Shown: in pieces, positions 11,258-21,600 of the stretch
Layout of the letters: each line of letters starts with the position of its first letter
How positions within the stretch are numbered: the stretch's first letter is position 1
Source: Prorocentrum cordatum
Lineage: Eukaryota > Sar > Dinophyceae > Prorocentrales > Prorocentraceae
Direction: 5' to 3'
DNA length: 64,000 bases
Assembly: GCA_963575745.1 (NCBI GenBank)
Contig: CAUYUJ010016296.1
Coordinates: 1 to 64,000, forward strand
Notes under the pieces: generated by a model
What the model was told of the DNA's origin: nothing
The model's database searches: none
Seen by the model: only the letters and a program-made list of their open reading frames with translations
Made by a program: the position numbers and the translations under genes

Positions 11258-11284
11258 GGTTGACGGTTTACCGCCGGCGCCCAG
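11258..11284. repeat. right half of hairpin integration site
   Basis: GGTTGACGGTTTACCGCCGG plus CGCCCAG. It is the right side of the site seen whole at 51,275-51,329; the left side lies before LINE copy 2 at about 5,211-5,226. Confidence 0.75.
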
Positions 11285-12612
11285 TTTCAGAGCGTGCCCT
11301 CTTTGCTCTCCGGGTTTGGAACGCTACCAAATTCTGGCGCGCTGGAGAGCTAGTTGGCAAGAAAAATCTCGACGGACCTTTTGCTAACTTTGGTCGGTTG
11401 AAAATTTTCTTCTCGAAATTCAACCATTCGTTAGAGCTCTAGTAACTCGTTGAGCTTCCCTTTGCAAGTTATTGCTGGAAGCTTAAGAGTAATTCTGGCG
11501 CGCTGGAGAGCTAGTTGGCAAGAAAAATCTCGACGGAACTTTTGCTGATTTTTGGTCGGTTGAAAATTTTGTTCTCGAAATTGAACCATTCGTTAGAGCT
11601 AGTATTTTTTTCCGTGATATTTGATCTTATTTCCGCTCGCCATCTTGATCTCAGCTCGATCGGGTACTTTTTACTGTCAAAAAGCACACGGGCGGGATCG
11701 GCCATTTCGAGTCATCTTGATACGTAGATAACTCGAGCTTCAGGACAGCTACATACAGAGCTGGTAAGCACAGCTATCCGATTCAGAATGATCAGGCGCG
11801 TTCGCCTGTTGAATCCAGAGGTCTGATCTCGGTCTGCTAGCCGAGCTAGGTCCGCAAACCTATTCGTATTATTCGAGTCATCTTGACATACGCTCTCGGT
11901 TATCTGTAGTTAACTCGAGCTACAGGACAGCTACAGAGCTGATACGTAGAGAATCTGATTTAGAATCATCAGTGGCCGTTATCTGTTGAATCCAGAGCTC
12001 TGAAATCGGTCTGCTGCCCGACCTAGAATCGCGGAACTGTTCGTATTGTTCGAGTCATCTTGAGAGGTGCTGTCGGTTTCCTGCACTTGACTCGGGCTGT
12101 AGGGGGGCTGCAGGGCTGGTAATCACTGGAATCGATTTGGAGACATCAGGCGCGTGCCTTTCGAATCCAGAGATCCAAACTCTGTCTACTGCCCGAACTA
12201 GGTCTGCAAAACTATTCGTATTGTTCGAGTCATCCTGAGAGGTGCTGTCGGTTTCCTGCACTTAACTCGAGCTGAAGGGGGGGGGCTGCAGGGCTGGTAA
12301 TCACAGGAATCGACTCAGAGACATCAGACGCGTCCGTCTGTCGCATGGAGAGGTCTGAACTCGGTCTGATACTCGAGCTAGGTTTGCCAAACTATTCGTA
12401 TTGTTCGAGTCATCTTGAGAGGTGCTATCGATTTACGCGCGTAACTCGGGCTGTAGGCGAGCTACAGAGCTCGTACAGAAGACAATCCAGAAGCATCGGG
12501 GGCGTTCGGCTGTTGCATCCGAGAGGTCTGAAATTGCTTGGGCTGAAAAAATATTTTTTCTGTGTAAGTTTCTTCGACATTATATGTTGTCAGGAAGCTC
12601 TACGAGTCCCCC
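11285..12612. repeat. A-unit satellite-like repeat (no gene seen)
   Basis: Non-coding. The head (11,332-11,700: GGCGCGCTGGAGAGCTAGTT…, TTGATCTCAGCTCGATCGGG) is partly duplicated (11,332 and 11,491). Then come about five ~177 bp subrepeats; the marker TCGAGTCATC falls at 11,873, 12,050, 12,225 and 12,405 (spacing 177, 175, 180). It ends GGAAGCTCTACGAGTCCCCC. Similar units occur at 14,628, 16,801, 42,724, 50,156 and 51,330. Confidence 0.8.
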
Positions 12613-12901
12613 GGCTCAAGGCTCAAGGCGCTCGACATTTGATCCCCTCTGCCTGGGTTACCTCCAGTGGGATCGAGTGCGCGTCAGGGAGTCACACGCC
12701 TGCCGCCTAGAGTAATCTTGCACTGTCATTCATTTGACACGTTTGATCGCCTTGAGTGGTCGTCAATTGATTTGTTTCACACGTTTGTCGCCTAGAGTGA
12801 TATTGCACTGCCATTCATTTGACACGTTTGATCGCCTTGAGTGTTCTTCAATTGATTTGTTTTGTTGGGTGCTTCCGAGGCAGTCTTTGCAATCTTTCGC
12901 T

Positions 12902-13954
12902 ATGCCACACGTACGGAGTGCGAGTGCTCGCATTATGCGTCGGGCGCTGGCTGTTAAAAATGGATACTGTGTGTATTTACCTATTCGTTTGCCTCTGGAT
13001 GGTTTGGTGCCACCTACGTGTCTCCCACCACCAGGGCTGGAGCGGGCGATTGCCGATTTGGTTCTAGATTATCTCTTGTTGCGCGATCCACCTGTTGTTA
13101 AACGCAGTTTGGAGGAGGAGGAGAAGGAGGCTGACATTATGACTGTTTCGGAGAATCTTTCTTGCCGTATGCAGGCGTCTGAATCGCTGGTTGCTGTAGA
13201 TATTGGTGTGCAGGCTTCTGAATCGCTGGTTGATGTTGGAGTGCAGACGGTTGATATTGGAGTGCAGGCTTCGGTAGATATTGGAGTGCAGGCTTCTTCT
13301 AGTACGGATGTTGCGGACTTTCATTGTGAAGTCGGCTGTCAGACAGAGAGTGTCGTTGGGATGGAGGGAGGAGCTTCAGGAGTTCTTTTTGGGAAAGTGA
13401 CTGTGGCGGCGGAGGAGGAGCTGGAGGCACCCTCGTGTGCGGAGTCTTCTCCGAACGTGCAGTCTGTTTCTGATAGCCGCGCCTTGTCAGGAGCGTCCCA
13501 GGGGTGTCTGAATCGCCCCGTCACGCTCAATGAAGCATCGAAGGAGTCGCGCCAGAGGACTCGAGGGAGAGATCGTGACCAGGTCATTGGGACATCGACG
13601 TGCTCTCAGGCCACCATTGCCGATGTCAAAGCGTGGATTGGCGATGTTGCCAGCATCAACGAGTTGAATGCGATCCAGTATTTAAAGAACGGAATGGATT
13701 TGTTTGATAAGCTGGTGACAGAACGTGGGTTCTCTACAAAGAGGGCCCAAACAGATTATGCTCGGAAACTGTATGAGATGCTCCAGAATGTGCAAGCGAC
13801 ACCGGAGGATCTTTTGGGATTCTTCGAGGTGCACAGGTTCTTGACAGGACAAATGAACCGCGCCGAGACTGCCAAGTTTCTGGAGGTTTCCAAGTGCAGC
13901 GATTACCGAATAATATTCTTCGGACGCCCGAGGAGTTTCGACAAGTTGGGATGA
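12902..13954 (+). CDS. hypothetical protein of non-autonomous retroelement (350 aa)
   Basis: The start was chosen at the ATG at 12,902 (MPHVRSASARIMRRAL), the first in a frame that is open from 12,734. No known domain recognised. Residues about 95-150 hold degenerate short repeats of the type DIGVQAS / DVGVQT, followed by an acidic and Ser-rich middle and a C-terminal helical region (about 230-345). Related Gln-Thr repeats (CGTQTD) occur in the protein at 48,033-48,524, so both probably derive from one ORF1-like family. After residue about 330 the sequence jumps to the 3' end of a retroelement. It may be an ORF1 remnant without function; expression is unknown. Confidence 0.45.
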   Translation: MPHVRSASARIMRRALAVKNGYCVYLPIRLPLDGLVPPTCLPPPGLERAIADLVLDYLLLRDPPVVKRSLEEEEKEADIMTVSENLSCRMQASESLVAVDIGVQASESLVDVGVQTVDIGVQASVDIGVQASSSTDVADFHCEVGCQTESVVGMEGGASGVLFGKVTVAAEEELEAPSCAESSPNVQSVSDSRALSGASQGCLNRPVTLNEASKESRQRTRGRDRDQVIGTSTCSQATIADVKAWIGDVASINELNAIQYLKNGMDLFDKLVTERGFSTKRAQTDYARKLYEMLQNVQATPEDLLGFFEVHRFLTGQMNRAETAKFLEVSKCSDYRIIFFGRPRSFDKLG

Positions 13955-14083
13955 AGCTATTCGTGCGCAAGTGGATTGTTGACTGTGATTGCATAGTCTC
14001 GTTTGTTTGTGCTCTAAGAATTCAGTGTGTGCATGTTCAGTTCTTGGCCAGGTCTCCTGGCTCTCACGTCGTAACATTATCCT

Positions 14084-14337
14084 TGCCTTATCAAAGCCAG
14101 CTTTGATGGGGGTGTTTGTAGCCGCGGAAGTGCCTGTGGTGTGTGTGGTTACAGATTGGTCTGCGAAACAAATATATCTTCTCGCGGACCGACATCATTT
14201 TCAAGGATGTGTATCTTGAGGCTTGGTGTCTGCCACCAAGCGCCACTGTTACAGATACGGAACTATCAGCGGCGGAGCGCGTATGCGATGTGCTCCCACA
14301 GGTAGTGCAGACCTTCTTTGATCATTCGCAGGGATAA
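14084..14337 (+). pseudogene. RNase H-like C-terminal half, frameshifted
   Basis: FDGGVCSRGSACG (Asp at 14,105) and DTELSAAERVCDVLPQV (Glu at 14,260) match 46,920-47,160 nearly base for base, but they lie in different frames here. Only the last half of the permuted RNase H-like domain remains; the GDS and RAD half is deleted. Confidence 0.7.
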
Positions 14338-14600
14338 GTCACACATTGTTTCTTCTTTATCTGTGTTCTTGTTTATTCCAACAGCTTCGCTGTTCACTGA
14401 CTCATTCGTTTTTATCTTTGTGTGCTTTGCGTTTGATTGTGTCATTGCGGCATGCGTTTCTCTTCATTCCTTCAGCTTCGCTGTGTGGTATAAGAGCTGA
14501 CTGCTTGCGTGATAAATAAGAGGCTCTGTTTCGCCTGATACTTTGTTGGACCTGGCCTTAGTGGCCAAGACGGTCCCAGCAAAGACGCAAAAAAAACAAA
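14338..14600 (+). other. 3' UTR, hairpin and A-tail of retroelement 1
   Basis: Contains CAGCTTCGCTGT twice, GATAAATAAGAGGCTCTG, then a nested hairpin: GGACC (14,548-14,552) / GGTCC (14,572-14,576) around GGCC / GGCC, and an A-rich tail. The same hairpin precedes the tail at 47,373-47,423. Confidence 0.65.
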
Positions 14601-15616
14601 GGTTGACGGTTTACCGCCGGCGCCCAGTATTTTTTCTGACCACATTCGATCTTACCGCTGGCAATCTTAATCTCAGCTCGATCGGGTAAATATTTCTGGA
14701 AAAATGCATCGCGGCGGGACCGGCTGTTTCGAGTTATCTTGATACGCGTTGTCGGTATTTTGTACTTAACTTGAGCTGTAGGGCAGCTACAGAGCTGATT
14801 CTCACAGAAATCGATTGCGAATCATCAGGCGCGTTCGTCTGTTCCATCTAGAGGTCTAAACTCGGTCTGCTGCCCGAGCTAGGTCCGCGAAACTATTCGT
14901 GTTCTTGGAGTATCTTCAGAGGTGCTAACAGTTTTCTGCACTTAACACGGGCTGTAGGGGGGCTACAGAGCTCGTCTCACAGGAATCTCGGAGAGATCAG
15001 GCTCGTCCGCCTGCCGAATCCAGAGCTCGGAACTCGGTGTGCTGCCCGAGCTAGGTTCGCAAAACTATTCCTATTCGTCGAGTCATCTTGAGAGATGCTG
15101 TCCGTTTTCTGCGATTAACTCGAGCTGTAAGGGGGCTGCAGGGTTGGTAATCACTGGAATTGATTCAGAGACATCAGTCGCGTCCAGCTGTCGCATTCAG
15201 AGCCCTGAACTCGGTCTGCTGCTCGAGCTAGGTCCGTGAAGCTATTCGTATTCTTTGAGTCATCTTCAGAGGTGCTGTCGATTTTCTACACTTAACTCAG
15301 GCTGTAAGGAGCTGCAGGGCTGGTAATCACAGGAATCGATTCGGATACATCAGGCGCGTCTGAACTCGGTCTGATACTCGAGCTAGATTCGCGAAACTAT
15401 TGTATTGTTCGAGTGATCTTGAGAGGTGCTGTCGGTTTTCGCACGTAACTCGGGCTGTAGGAGAGCTACGGAGCTCGTGCGCACAGAAAACGATCCCGAA
15501 GCATGAGGGGCGTTTGGCTGTGGCATCGAGAGGTCTGAAATCGTTTAGGATGAAAAACTATTCGTTCTCTGCAATTTTTTCGACATTATCTATGCAGAGA
15601 AAGCTCTACGAGTCCC
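14601..15616. repeat. right half-site plus partial A-unit
   Basis: Starts with the right half of the hairpin site (14,601-14,627), then an A-unit missing part of its head, with five ~175 bp subrepeats, ending AAGCTCTACGAGTCCCCC. No gene seen. Confidence 0.75.
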
Positions 15617-15657
15617 CCGGCGGTAAGGGAGGTTGACGGTTCACCGCCGGCGCCCAG
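15603..15657. repeat. unoccupied hairpin integration site
   Basis: GCTCTACGAGTCCCCCGG CGGTAAGGGA GGTTGACGGTTCACCGCCGG CGCCCAG. Arms CCGGCGGT (15,617-15,624) and ACCGCCGG (15,643-15,650). No element lies between the halves. Confidence 0.75.
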
Positions 15658-15960
15658 TTTGGATGGTCTTGAAAAATATTGAAAGATATTTGACAATTCA
15701 TTTGAGAAACCAGATTTTTCGCATCTGTAGTGGGTTATGGCGCGTCCGCCAGTAAAATTTCCAGGCCCATAGGTGCAGTATTACTATCAAAACACTTGGA
15801 GGAACCGAGGTTGTATAAAAACAGAAAAACGTGTTTTTTCGAGTTTTTCGTTTCTCGCCTCAGCAGCTTTCTCCATCTGTTCCGACGATCGCTATGCAAG
15901 AGAAGAGCTCTATGAGGTTCCCGGCGGTAACGAGGTTGACGGTTCACTGCCGGTTCCAGT
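15658..15960. repeat. B-unit repeat ending in a second unoccupied site
   Basis: Shares TTTGAGAAACCAGATTTTTC, CTATCAAAACACTTGG and the ending GAGCTCTATGAGGTTCCCGG with 47,451-47,719. It ends in a diverged copy of the site (15,905-15,960). The end reads as ELYEVPGGNEVDGS in one frame, which may be a coding relic; no gene is supported. Confidence 0.65.
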
Positions 15961-16800
15961 TCCGGGCAGACAAGCTCTGTCCTGAGCACGACCTGAGCAG
16001 GTTGTTAAACTGCTCGAGTTGGAAAGGGAGCCCCGATCTGAGCAGGTTGTTAAACTGCTCGGGAAGAGACAGAGAAGAAGCCAGAGAGGGAAAAGGGCAG
16101 GAGGGAAAGAACAAATAATGGACAGGACAGAAGCAAAGAACTAGACAGAGAGAAAAAGAACAGAAACAGAGGAAGCAGCAGAGAAGGACAGAAAAAGGAA
16201 CAACAAAACAAAGGAGACACGAGACAGGGAGAGAATAACAGTAGAGAAGACAAGCAGAAAGAAAGGGAGCCGGAGCCTAGCGGGAGCGACGACGAAAACG
16301 ACGGCGACGACATCCCCGACGCCCGCGCCGCAGCGCCGCGCGGCCGCCAGCGCATCCCCAGCCCCGCAGAGCCGGCCGGGGGGGGCGCGCACGGCAGGCC
16401 CGGCGCCTGAGCGGCGCTGGACGCGCTCTCGGGCTTCCGGCACTGGCCGGCTCGGGAGCGCGAACCTCCTCACTCCGGTCCATCCCTCGGACCGGAGTTC
16501 TCTCTTTGCACCTCGCCGCCTCGTTGGCGCTCTATAGCACGTGCTATGGAGACCTTGGAGGACAACATCGGGAGCCGTGCCGGGCCCTTTGTCGTCTCGG
16601 GCGGGGGCGAGTGGCCACTGGACCCAATAGCACAGCAGTACCGGGGTGCTATTGTAGGGGCCAGCACGTACTCGTCCCGGGCGCCGTACTGGGTCGAACC
16701 CTCCACTCCAGGCCGAGAGGCACCCCCTGGGCCGTACCGGACAGGGCAGATCAGATGAGTTAGATTCAATCCCTCCGACTGCTTGCTGCACACGGCAGAG
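15961..16800. other. non-genic stretch with hairpins and purine-rich tract
   Basis: Two copies of CTGAGCAGGTTGTTAAACTG (15,989 and 16,037), each a 6 bp hairpin GAGCAG/CTGCTC; an AG-rich tract at 16,060-16,270; a perfect 10 bp hairpin ACTCCGGTCC / GGACCGGAGT at 16,472-16,498; and a TAGCACGTGCTA palindrome near 16,535. Open frames here are low-complexity (Ser/Leu, Arg) and I do not support a gene. Confidence 0.5.
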
Positions 16801-17997
16801 AGCTCCACACTGGGAGGGGGAAATGCTCGCTATTTGACTCGTAGAGCTTCCCTAAGCTAGCAGCTGGAAGCTTAAGAGTAATTCGGACGCACTGGCGGGC
16901 TAGTTGGCTCGAAAAATCTCGACGGAACTTTTGCTGACTTTTGCTCAGTTGAAAACTATGTTCTCACAAACATTTGTTAGAGCTCTAGTATTTTTCCCGT
17001 GATATTCGATCTTATGCCCGCTTGCCATCTTGATCTCAGCTCGATCGGGTGAATATTACTATCGAAGAGCACTGTGGCGGGATCGGCCGTTTGGAGTCAT
17101 CTTGATACGCGCTGTCGGTATATTGGACTTAACTCGAGATACAAGACAGCTACAGAGCTGGTAAGCACACCTTATCGATTCAGAATTATGAGGCGCGTTC
17201 GTCCGTTGCATCTGAGGACTCGGTATGCTAGCCGAGCTAGGACCGCAAACCTATTCGTATTATTCGAGTCATCTTGACAGGCGCTCTCGGTTTTCTGTAC
17301 TTAACTCGAGCTATAGGACAGCGACAGAGCTCATAAGTACAGAAGTCGATTCAGAATCATCAGTCGCGCTTGTCTGTTGAATCCAGAGCTCTGAACTCGA
17401 TCTGCTGCCCGCTCTAGAATCGCGAGACTATTCGTATTGTTCGAGTCATCTTGAGAGGTGCTGTCGGTTTTCTGTACTTAACTCGGGCTGTCTGGGGGCT
17501 ACAGTGCTGGTAGTCACAGGAATCGATTCGGAGACATCAGGCGCGTCGGCCTGTCGAATCCAGAGCTCGGAACTCGGTCTGCTGCCCGAACTAGGTCCGC
17601 GAAACTATTCGTATTGTTTGAGTCATCCTGAGATTCTGTTGGTTTTCTGCACTTAACTCGGGCTGTAGGGCTGCAGGGCTGGTAATCACAGGAACCGATT
17701 CGGAGACATCAGACGCGTCCGCCTGTCGCATTCAGAGGCCTGAACTTGGTCTGATACTCGAGCTAGGTTTGCCAAACTATTCGTCTTGTTCGAGTATCTT
17801 CAGGGTTGCTGTCGATTTTCGCACGTAACTCGGGCTGTAGGAGAGCTACAGAGCTCGTGCAGAAGACAATCCAGAAGCATCGGGGGCGTTCGGCTGTTGC
17901 ATCGAGAGGTCTGAAATCGCTTGGGCTGAAAAACTATACGTTCTCTGCATTTTTTTCGACATTATATAGTGTCAGGAAGCTCTACGAGTCTCCTCGC
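16801..17997. repeat. A-unit satellite-like repeat
   Basis: Complete A-unit: head with TAGCTAGTTGG-type text, TTGATCTCAGCTCGATCGGG, then about five ~177 bp subrepeats and the CTCTACGAGTCTCC end. No gene seen. Confidence 0.8.
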
Positions 17998-18033
17998 GGT
18001 AACAAAGGTTGACGGTTTACCGCCGGTGCCCAG
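17980..18033. repeat. unoccupied hairpin site at the border of the Helitron-like region
   Basis: CTCTACGAGTCTCCTCGCGGTAACAAA then GGTTGACGGTTTACCGCCGG TGCCCAG. The base composition becomes strongly GC-rich right after it. Confidence 0.7.
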
Positions 18034-18608
18034 TTTTCACGGGCGTTTGGCCCGGCGCGCGGTTTCCGGGACCGGGACCGGGACCCGGTCGAGGGCGCGC
18101 ACGAGGACGGGACCAGTGCAGGGAGTGGTCGCGGTTACTGCAGGTGGTGCGCGGAGCGCCCAGCGCTGGTCTGGAAGTCGCGCGCATGGGACGAGCGGGT
18201 GCAGGAGTGTCTGCGCGCAGAGCACGAGGTGGTCCATCAGGAGGTCGTCGATGATTCCACGTTGAAGGCGGCGGAGCGTGAGCAGAAATCGATCCGGAAA
18301 GCGGGCCGCGCGTCGTGCCGGCGGTCTCGGTGTGCGCGGCGGGAGGCGGAGTGGACGCGGCGGACGGAGGCGGCGGCCGAGTGGAATGAGCAGCTTGTAC
18401 ACTGTGTGTTGCTCCCTGTCGTGCCCTGCGCCTTGCTGCGCGCGTCGCCAGAGCGGGTCTCGTCTGGCCGCAGCGCGCGGGGGGCGGCTTCCAAGAGCGA
18501 GCGATTGGAGCAGTTCCTCACTGTGCGCGCGGCCCGTCCCGTCGTCCCGAGTGAGCCGCCGGGGCGCGCGCCCCGCACCGCCGTCGCGGCTGCGCTCGAC
18601 GCGTCGTC
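18034..18608 (+). other. GC-rich leader of the Helitron-like element
   Basis: Contains (GGGACC)n at about 18,067-18,092. No convincing coding start is seen before 18,609. Reading frames cover the stretch on both strands but look like GC-rich shadows. Confidence 0.4.
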
Positions 18609-21600
18609 GTGGACCGTGATGGGGCCCTGCGCGCTGCCTGCGTTCTCGTTGCTCTTGGCGTGTGCCCACCACAGCCAGACAGAAGAGTGGTGATGACGAG
18701 GAAGATCGCGGTGGCGCGCTGGTGGCGGCACCAGGATGTGTTCGCGCGGGAGCTCCCGGACGCGCCCGAGCTGGCCGATCGTGCAGCCGCGGTCGTTACT
18801 GCCAGGTGGTTCTGCTGCGTTCTCTACGGGCTCTCGGCGCGGACGTGTGGCCGCCGCTGCGTCTGTGCGTGCCGTTTCTCGCCGGGCGTGGGCGTCGGCG
18901 GGGCGAAGTGCCCGACCGCGCAGGAGTCCAAGGGCTTCGTCGGGGACCTGGCCGTCTGCGCTGCCTGCGCCATGATCGCTCTCGGAGCGTGTCCGGCGGG
19001 GCTCAGCGGGGCGACGCAGGACGGCGCCGTGCCCATGTCTGCGAGTGCGTTCGGTGCCGCGCGCCCACCGCGCCCACGGCCGCGCGGCGGACGCGGGCGG
19101 GGGAACCGCCGCGCGCGCGCCAGTTCTCCCGCCGAGTGGCGTGGGAAGTGCCTGCAGAGCGCAGTGGCTGATCTCGTGGGGGGCGACGCCGCGCGGCATT
19201 TCGGCCGCGCGTGTAAGAACCACGAGGGTTCGGGCGCTTGTGGGTCGCTGTTGCAGCGCTGGAATCTGGAGGTCGTGGTCCAGCACTTGCGCTCCCGCTT
19301 CCTGCACTTGCGCGTGTTCTCTGCAGAATCTGCGGAAGCGTTCGAAGCGCAGGAAGGAAGGCGTGTGGCGTGGGCGCTGGGGGACGCGGCGGGCTTCTGC
19401 GCTGGTGCTCTGCTGTGGCTCGACGGCGGCCACGTGTGCGCGGTGGAGGAGTGGGTGGGTTCTGGAGATGTAGAGTGGGGGGAAGCCGAGAGCGCGCCGT
19501 GGTGTCGCGTCGTCGCTCGCGGGCGTTCGAGCTCGGTGTCGCGGTCGCCGCGAGCGGGTGCGGGGCGTGGCGCGCTGAGGGCCGGGGCGCCGAAGCGCCG
19601 CGTGGAGCAGGGTGCCGCAGGGGCGCAGGGCGCGCGCGGGGGCGCGCGCGACGGTGTGGACGCGGAGGTGTTGGCGCGCATGACTCGCAATCAGTTGCAT
19701 GAGCTGGCAACGCGATTGCGGGCGGAGGGCGACGAAGACGCGCCATCCTCGCGGCAATGGAATGTTCAGCAACAGAAGCGGGTGCGATTGGAGGCCGATG
19801 CGCACAGGGCTGCGCTCGCGGCGCACCTGGGCATCGACATGAGCGGTGTCCAGCATGCTGGCGCGGAGGCGCGATCGCGGGACCACTCGGAGGAGATGCT
19901 GGGCGAGCTGGCGAGGCACGTGGAGGAGCACGGCCGTTTGCCGCACCAGCGTGAGTCCGCGCTCGGAAAATGGGTTCATCACGTGAGTTTTGGGGAGGTG
20001 GCGCTGACCCCCGAGCAGCGCGCGCGGTTCGACGGGCTCGTGGACCGGCGGGAGGAGAGGCGTGCGCGCGCCCGCGCGATGCTGGACCGCATCGGGGAGC
20101 ACGTGGAGGTGCTCGACGAGCTGCCGAAGCAAGGGGCAGAAGACGAGGAGGAGGCAAAGCTCGCGCGTTGGATCCACAATGTCTGCACTGGCCACCACCA
20201 GCTGGATGATGACAACAAGGAGAGGTTCGATCGTTTGGTGGACAGGCGTGCGTGGCAGCGGCGGACGGCGCAGGAGCGCGTGCTCGAGGTGAAGGTGTTC
20301 GTGGAGAGGCACGGGCGAGGGCCGCAGCGCTTCGGTCACGACGACGATCCGCGGGAGCATCTGCTCGCGCGTTGGGTGGGGAACGTCCGAGCGCGCGGCG
20401 TCGAGGGCCTGGGCGAGGGCTGGCGCGCGCAGCTGGAGGCGGCGCTGGACGCGGATCTCATCCAGGCCCAGGCGCTCGAGGCGTGGTGCGAGAAGAACCA
20501 GAGGATGCCCGTGGAGAGGGCCGAGGATGACGAGGAGCGCAAGCTGGCCAAGTTCATCGCGAATCGCGAGCGTGGTGGCCGCGAGGCGTCGTTTAACGCG
20601 ACCGACACCTTCGACGCGCTGCGGCAGAAGTGCGCGCAGGCGGCCGCCGCGCGCCGCGATGCCGAGCGTAGGGGGGCGGAGGCGCGGGCGCTCGAGGCGC
20701 GGCGGCAGGAGCTGCTGCAGCGCGCGGCGGAGGAGGAGGAGGCCTGCGAGGAGGAGGAGGAGCAGGAGGGGGAGGAGGACCCGGCTGAGTGCCTCGCGGA
20801 GGAGCGGCGCGCGGAGGTCACGCCGGATATGTTCGCTAGGTTCCAGAGGGCAGACAGGGCGCTCGCTCGGCGGGTGAAGTCCGCGCTCGTGGGCGCCCTG
20901 TTGTCGTGCGTGGACGCGCTGCAGGGCGCCCCGCTCGGGCTCGACGTCTTCGCTGCCCTGGCCAAAGACAGGCGGGTCCGCGAAGCCATGGCTCCCCCGG
21001 CGGCCGAAGAGCCGCGCCGGGAGGCGCTCGGGGAGGAGGATGAGGGGGAGGAAGAACAGGAGCAGGAAAAAGAGGAGCAGGAAGAGGAGGAGCAGGAGCA
21101 GGAAGAGCAGGAGCAGGAGAGGGGCGACGAGGAGCGGAGGGAGCAGGAGGAGGGAGACGCAGTGATGGCGGACGCGGGGGAAGAGCCGCAGGGCATGGCG
21201 GACGAGGAGGAGCTGCCCACGGGCATCGGCGAGGAGCACAAGGATTTCGTGCGGTACGTGCTGGCGACCTGCATGCTGTCGTCGGTGCCCGTCGCGCCCA
21301 GGTTCTTCGCGGGGGAGGCCCTGGACGCGGAGCTGCAGCGGCAGGTGGCGGAGCTGGAGCGGCTGCGGGACGTCGCCCTGGGGCTCGACGCGGCCACGGC
21401 GCAGGGCAACGTTGCGCGGTCGCAGGCGATCCGGCGCCTGCGCCAGGCCGACCCCGAGCTGCTGCGCCGCACGCCCGTGCCCAAGTCGGACGTGCGGGAG
21501 CCTTGGGAGCAGTGGCAGTGCCTGCTCCAACGTTTCGAGCAGGAGGGCGTGGAGCGCGAGGTCTGGGTCTGCTGCCGCCCCGAGCCGCTGCGCTGGCGCG

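Larger units (their letters stand above)
6976..11263 (+). pseudogene. LINE ORF2 polyprotein, copy 2 (frameshift region and one nonsense codon)
   Basis: Replication protein of the element. The first ATG is at 7,042. Endonuclease (AP-type): VFCLQE, VIAGDFNVEL, SDHACVYAEF are intact. The frame breaks near 8,200 by loss of one base, and 8,350-8,590 is full of small indels relative to copy 1. RT from 8,590: LMPKTSKLETLRQTR, YGFTSGRR, motif A DIERAFD, motif B RTGGTESPIAF, motif C WADN (9,221-9,232). CGA to TGA at 9,500-9,502 is a nonsense change (copy 1 has CGA), with the same frame reopening. From 9,521 to 11,263 the frame is open and holds a linker of about 350 residues and the RNase H-like domain. 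It was full length but is now inactive. Confidence 0.87.
12613..14600 (+). mobile_element. non-autonomous retroelement 1, RT deleted
   Basis: The 5' end is GGCTCAAGGCTCAAG at the hairpin site; the 3' end is an A-rich tail at 14,581-14,600 followed by GGTTGACGGTTTACCGCCGG. The last about 500 bp (from the FDGG motif to the tail) match the end of the element at 44,095-47,423. It holds one ORF with no RT and a broken RNase H half. Confidence 0.75.

Noticed and set aside
11873-12420. Subrepeats as tRNA-derived SINE (TTCGAGTC resembles a B-box)
   Set aside because: No A-box at the right distance and no cloverleaf could be drawn; kept only as a remark.
16141-16791. 216-codon minus-strand frame
   Set aside because: Low-complexity Leu/Ser and Arg segments over a purine tract; no motif and no support from context.
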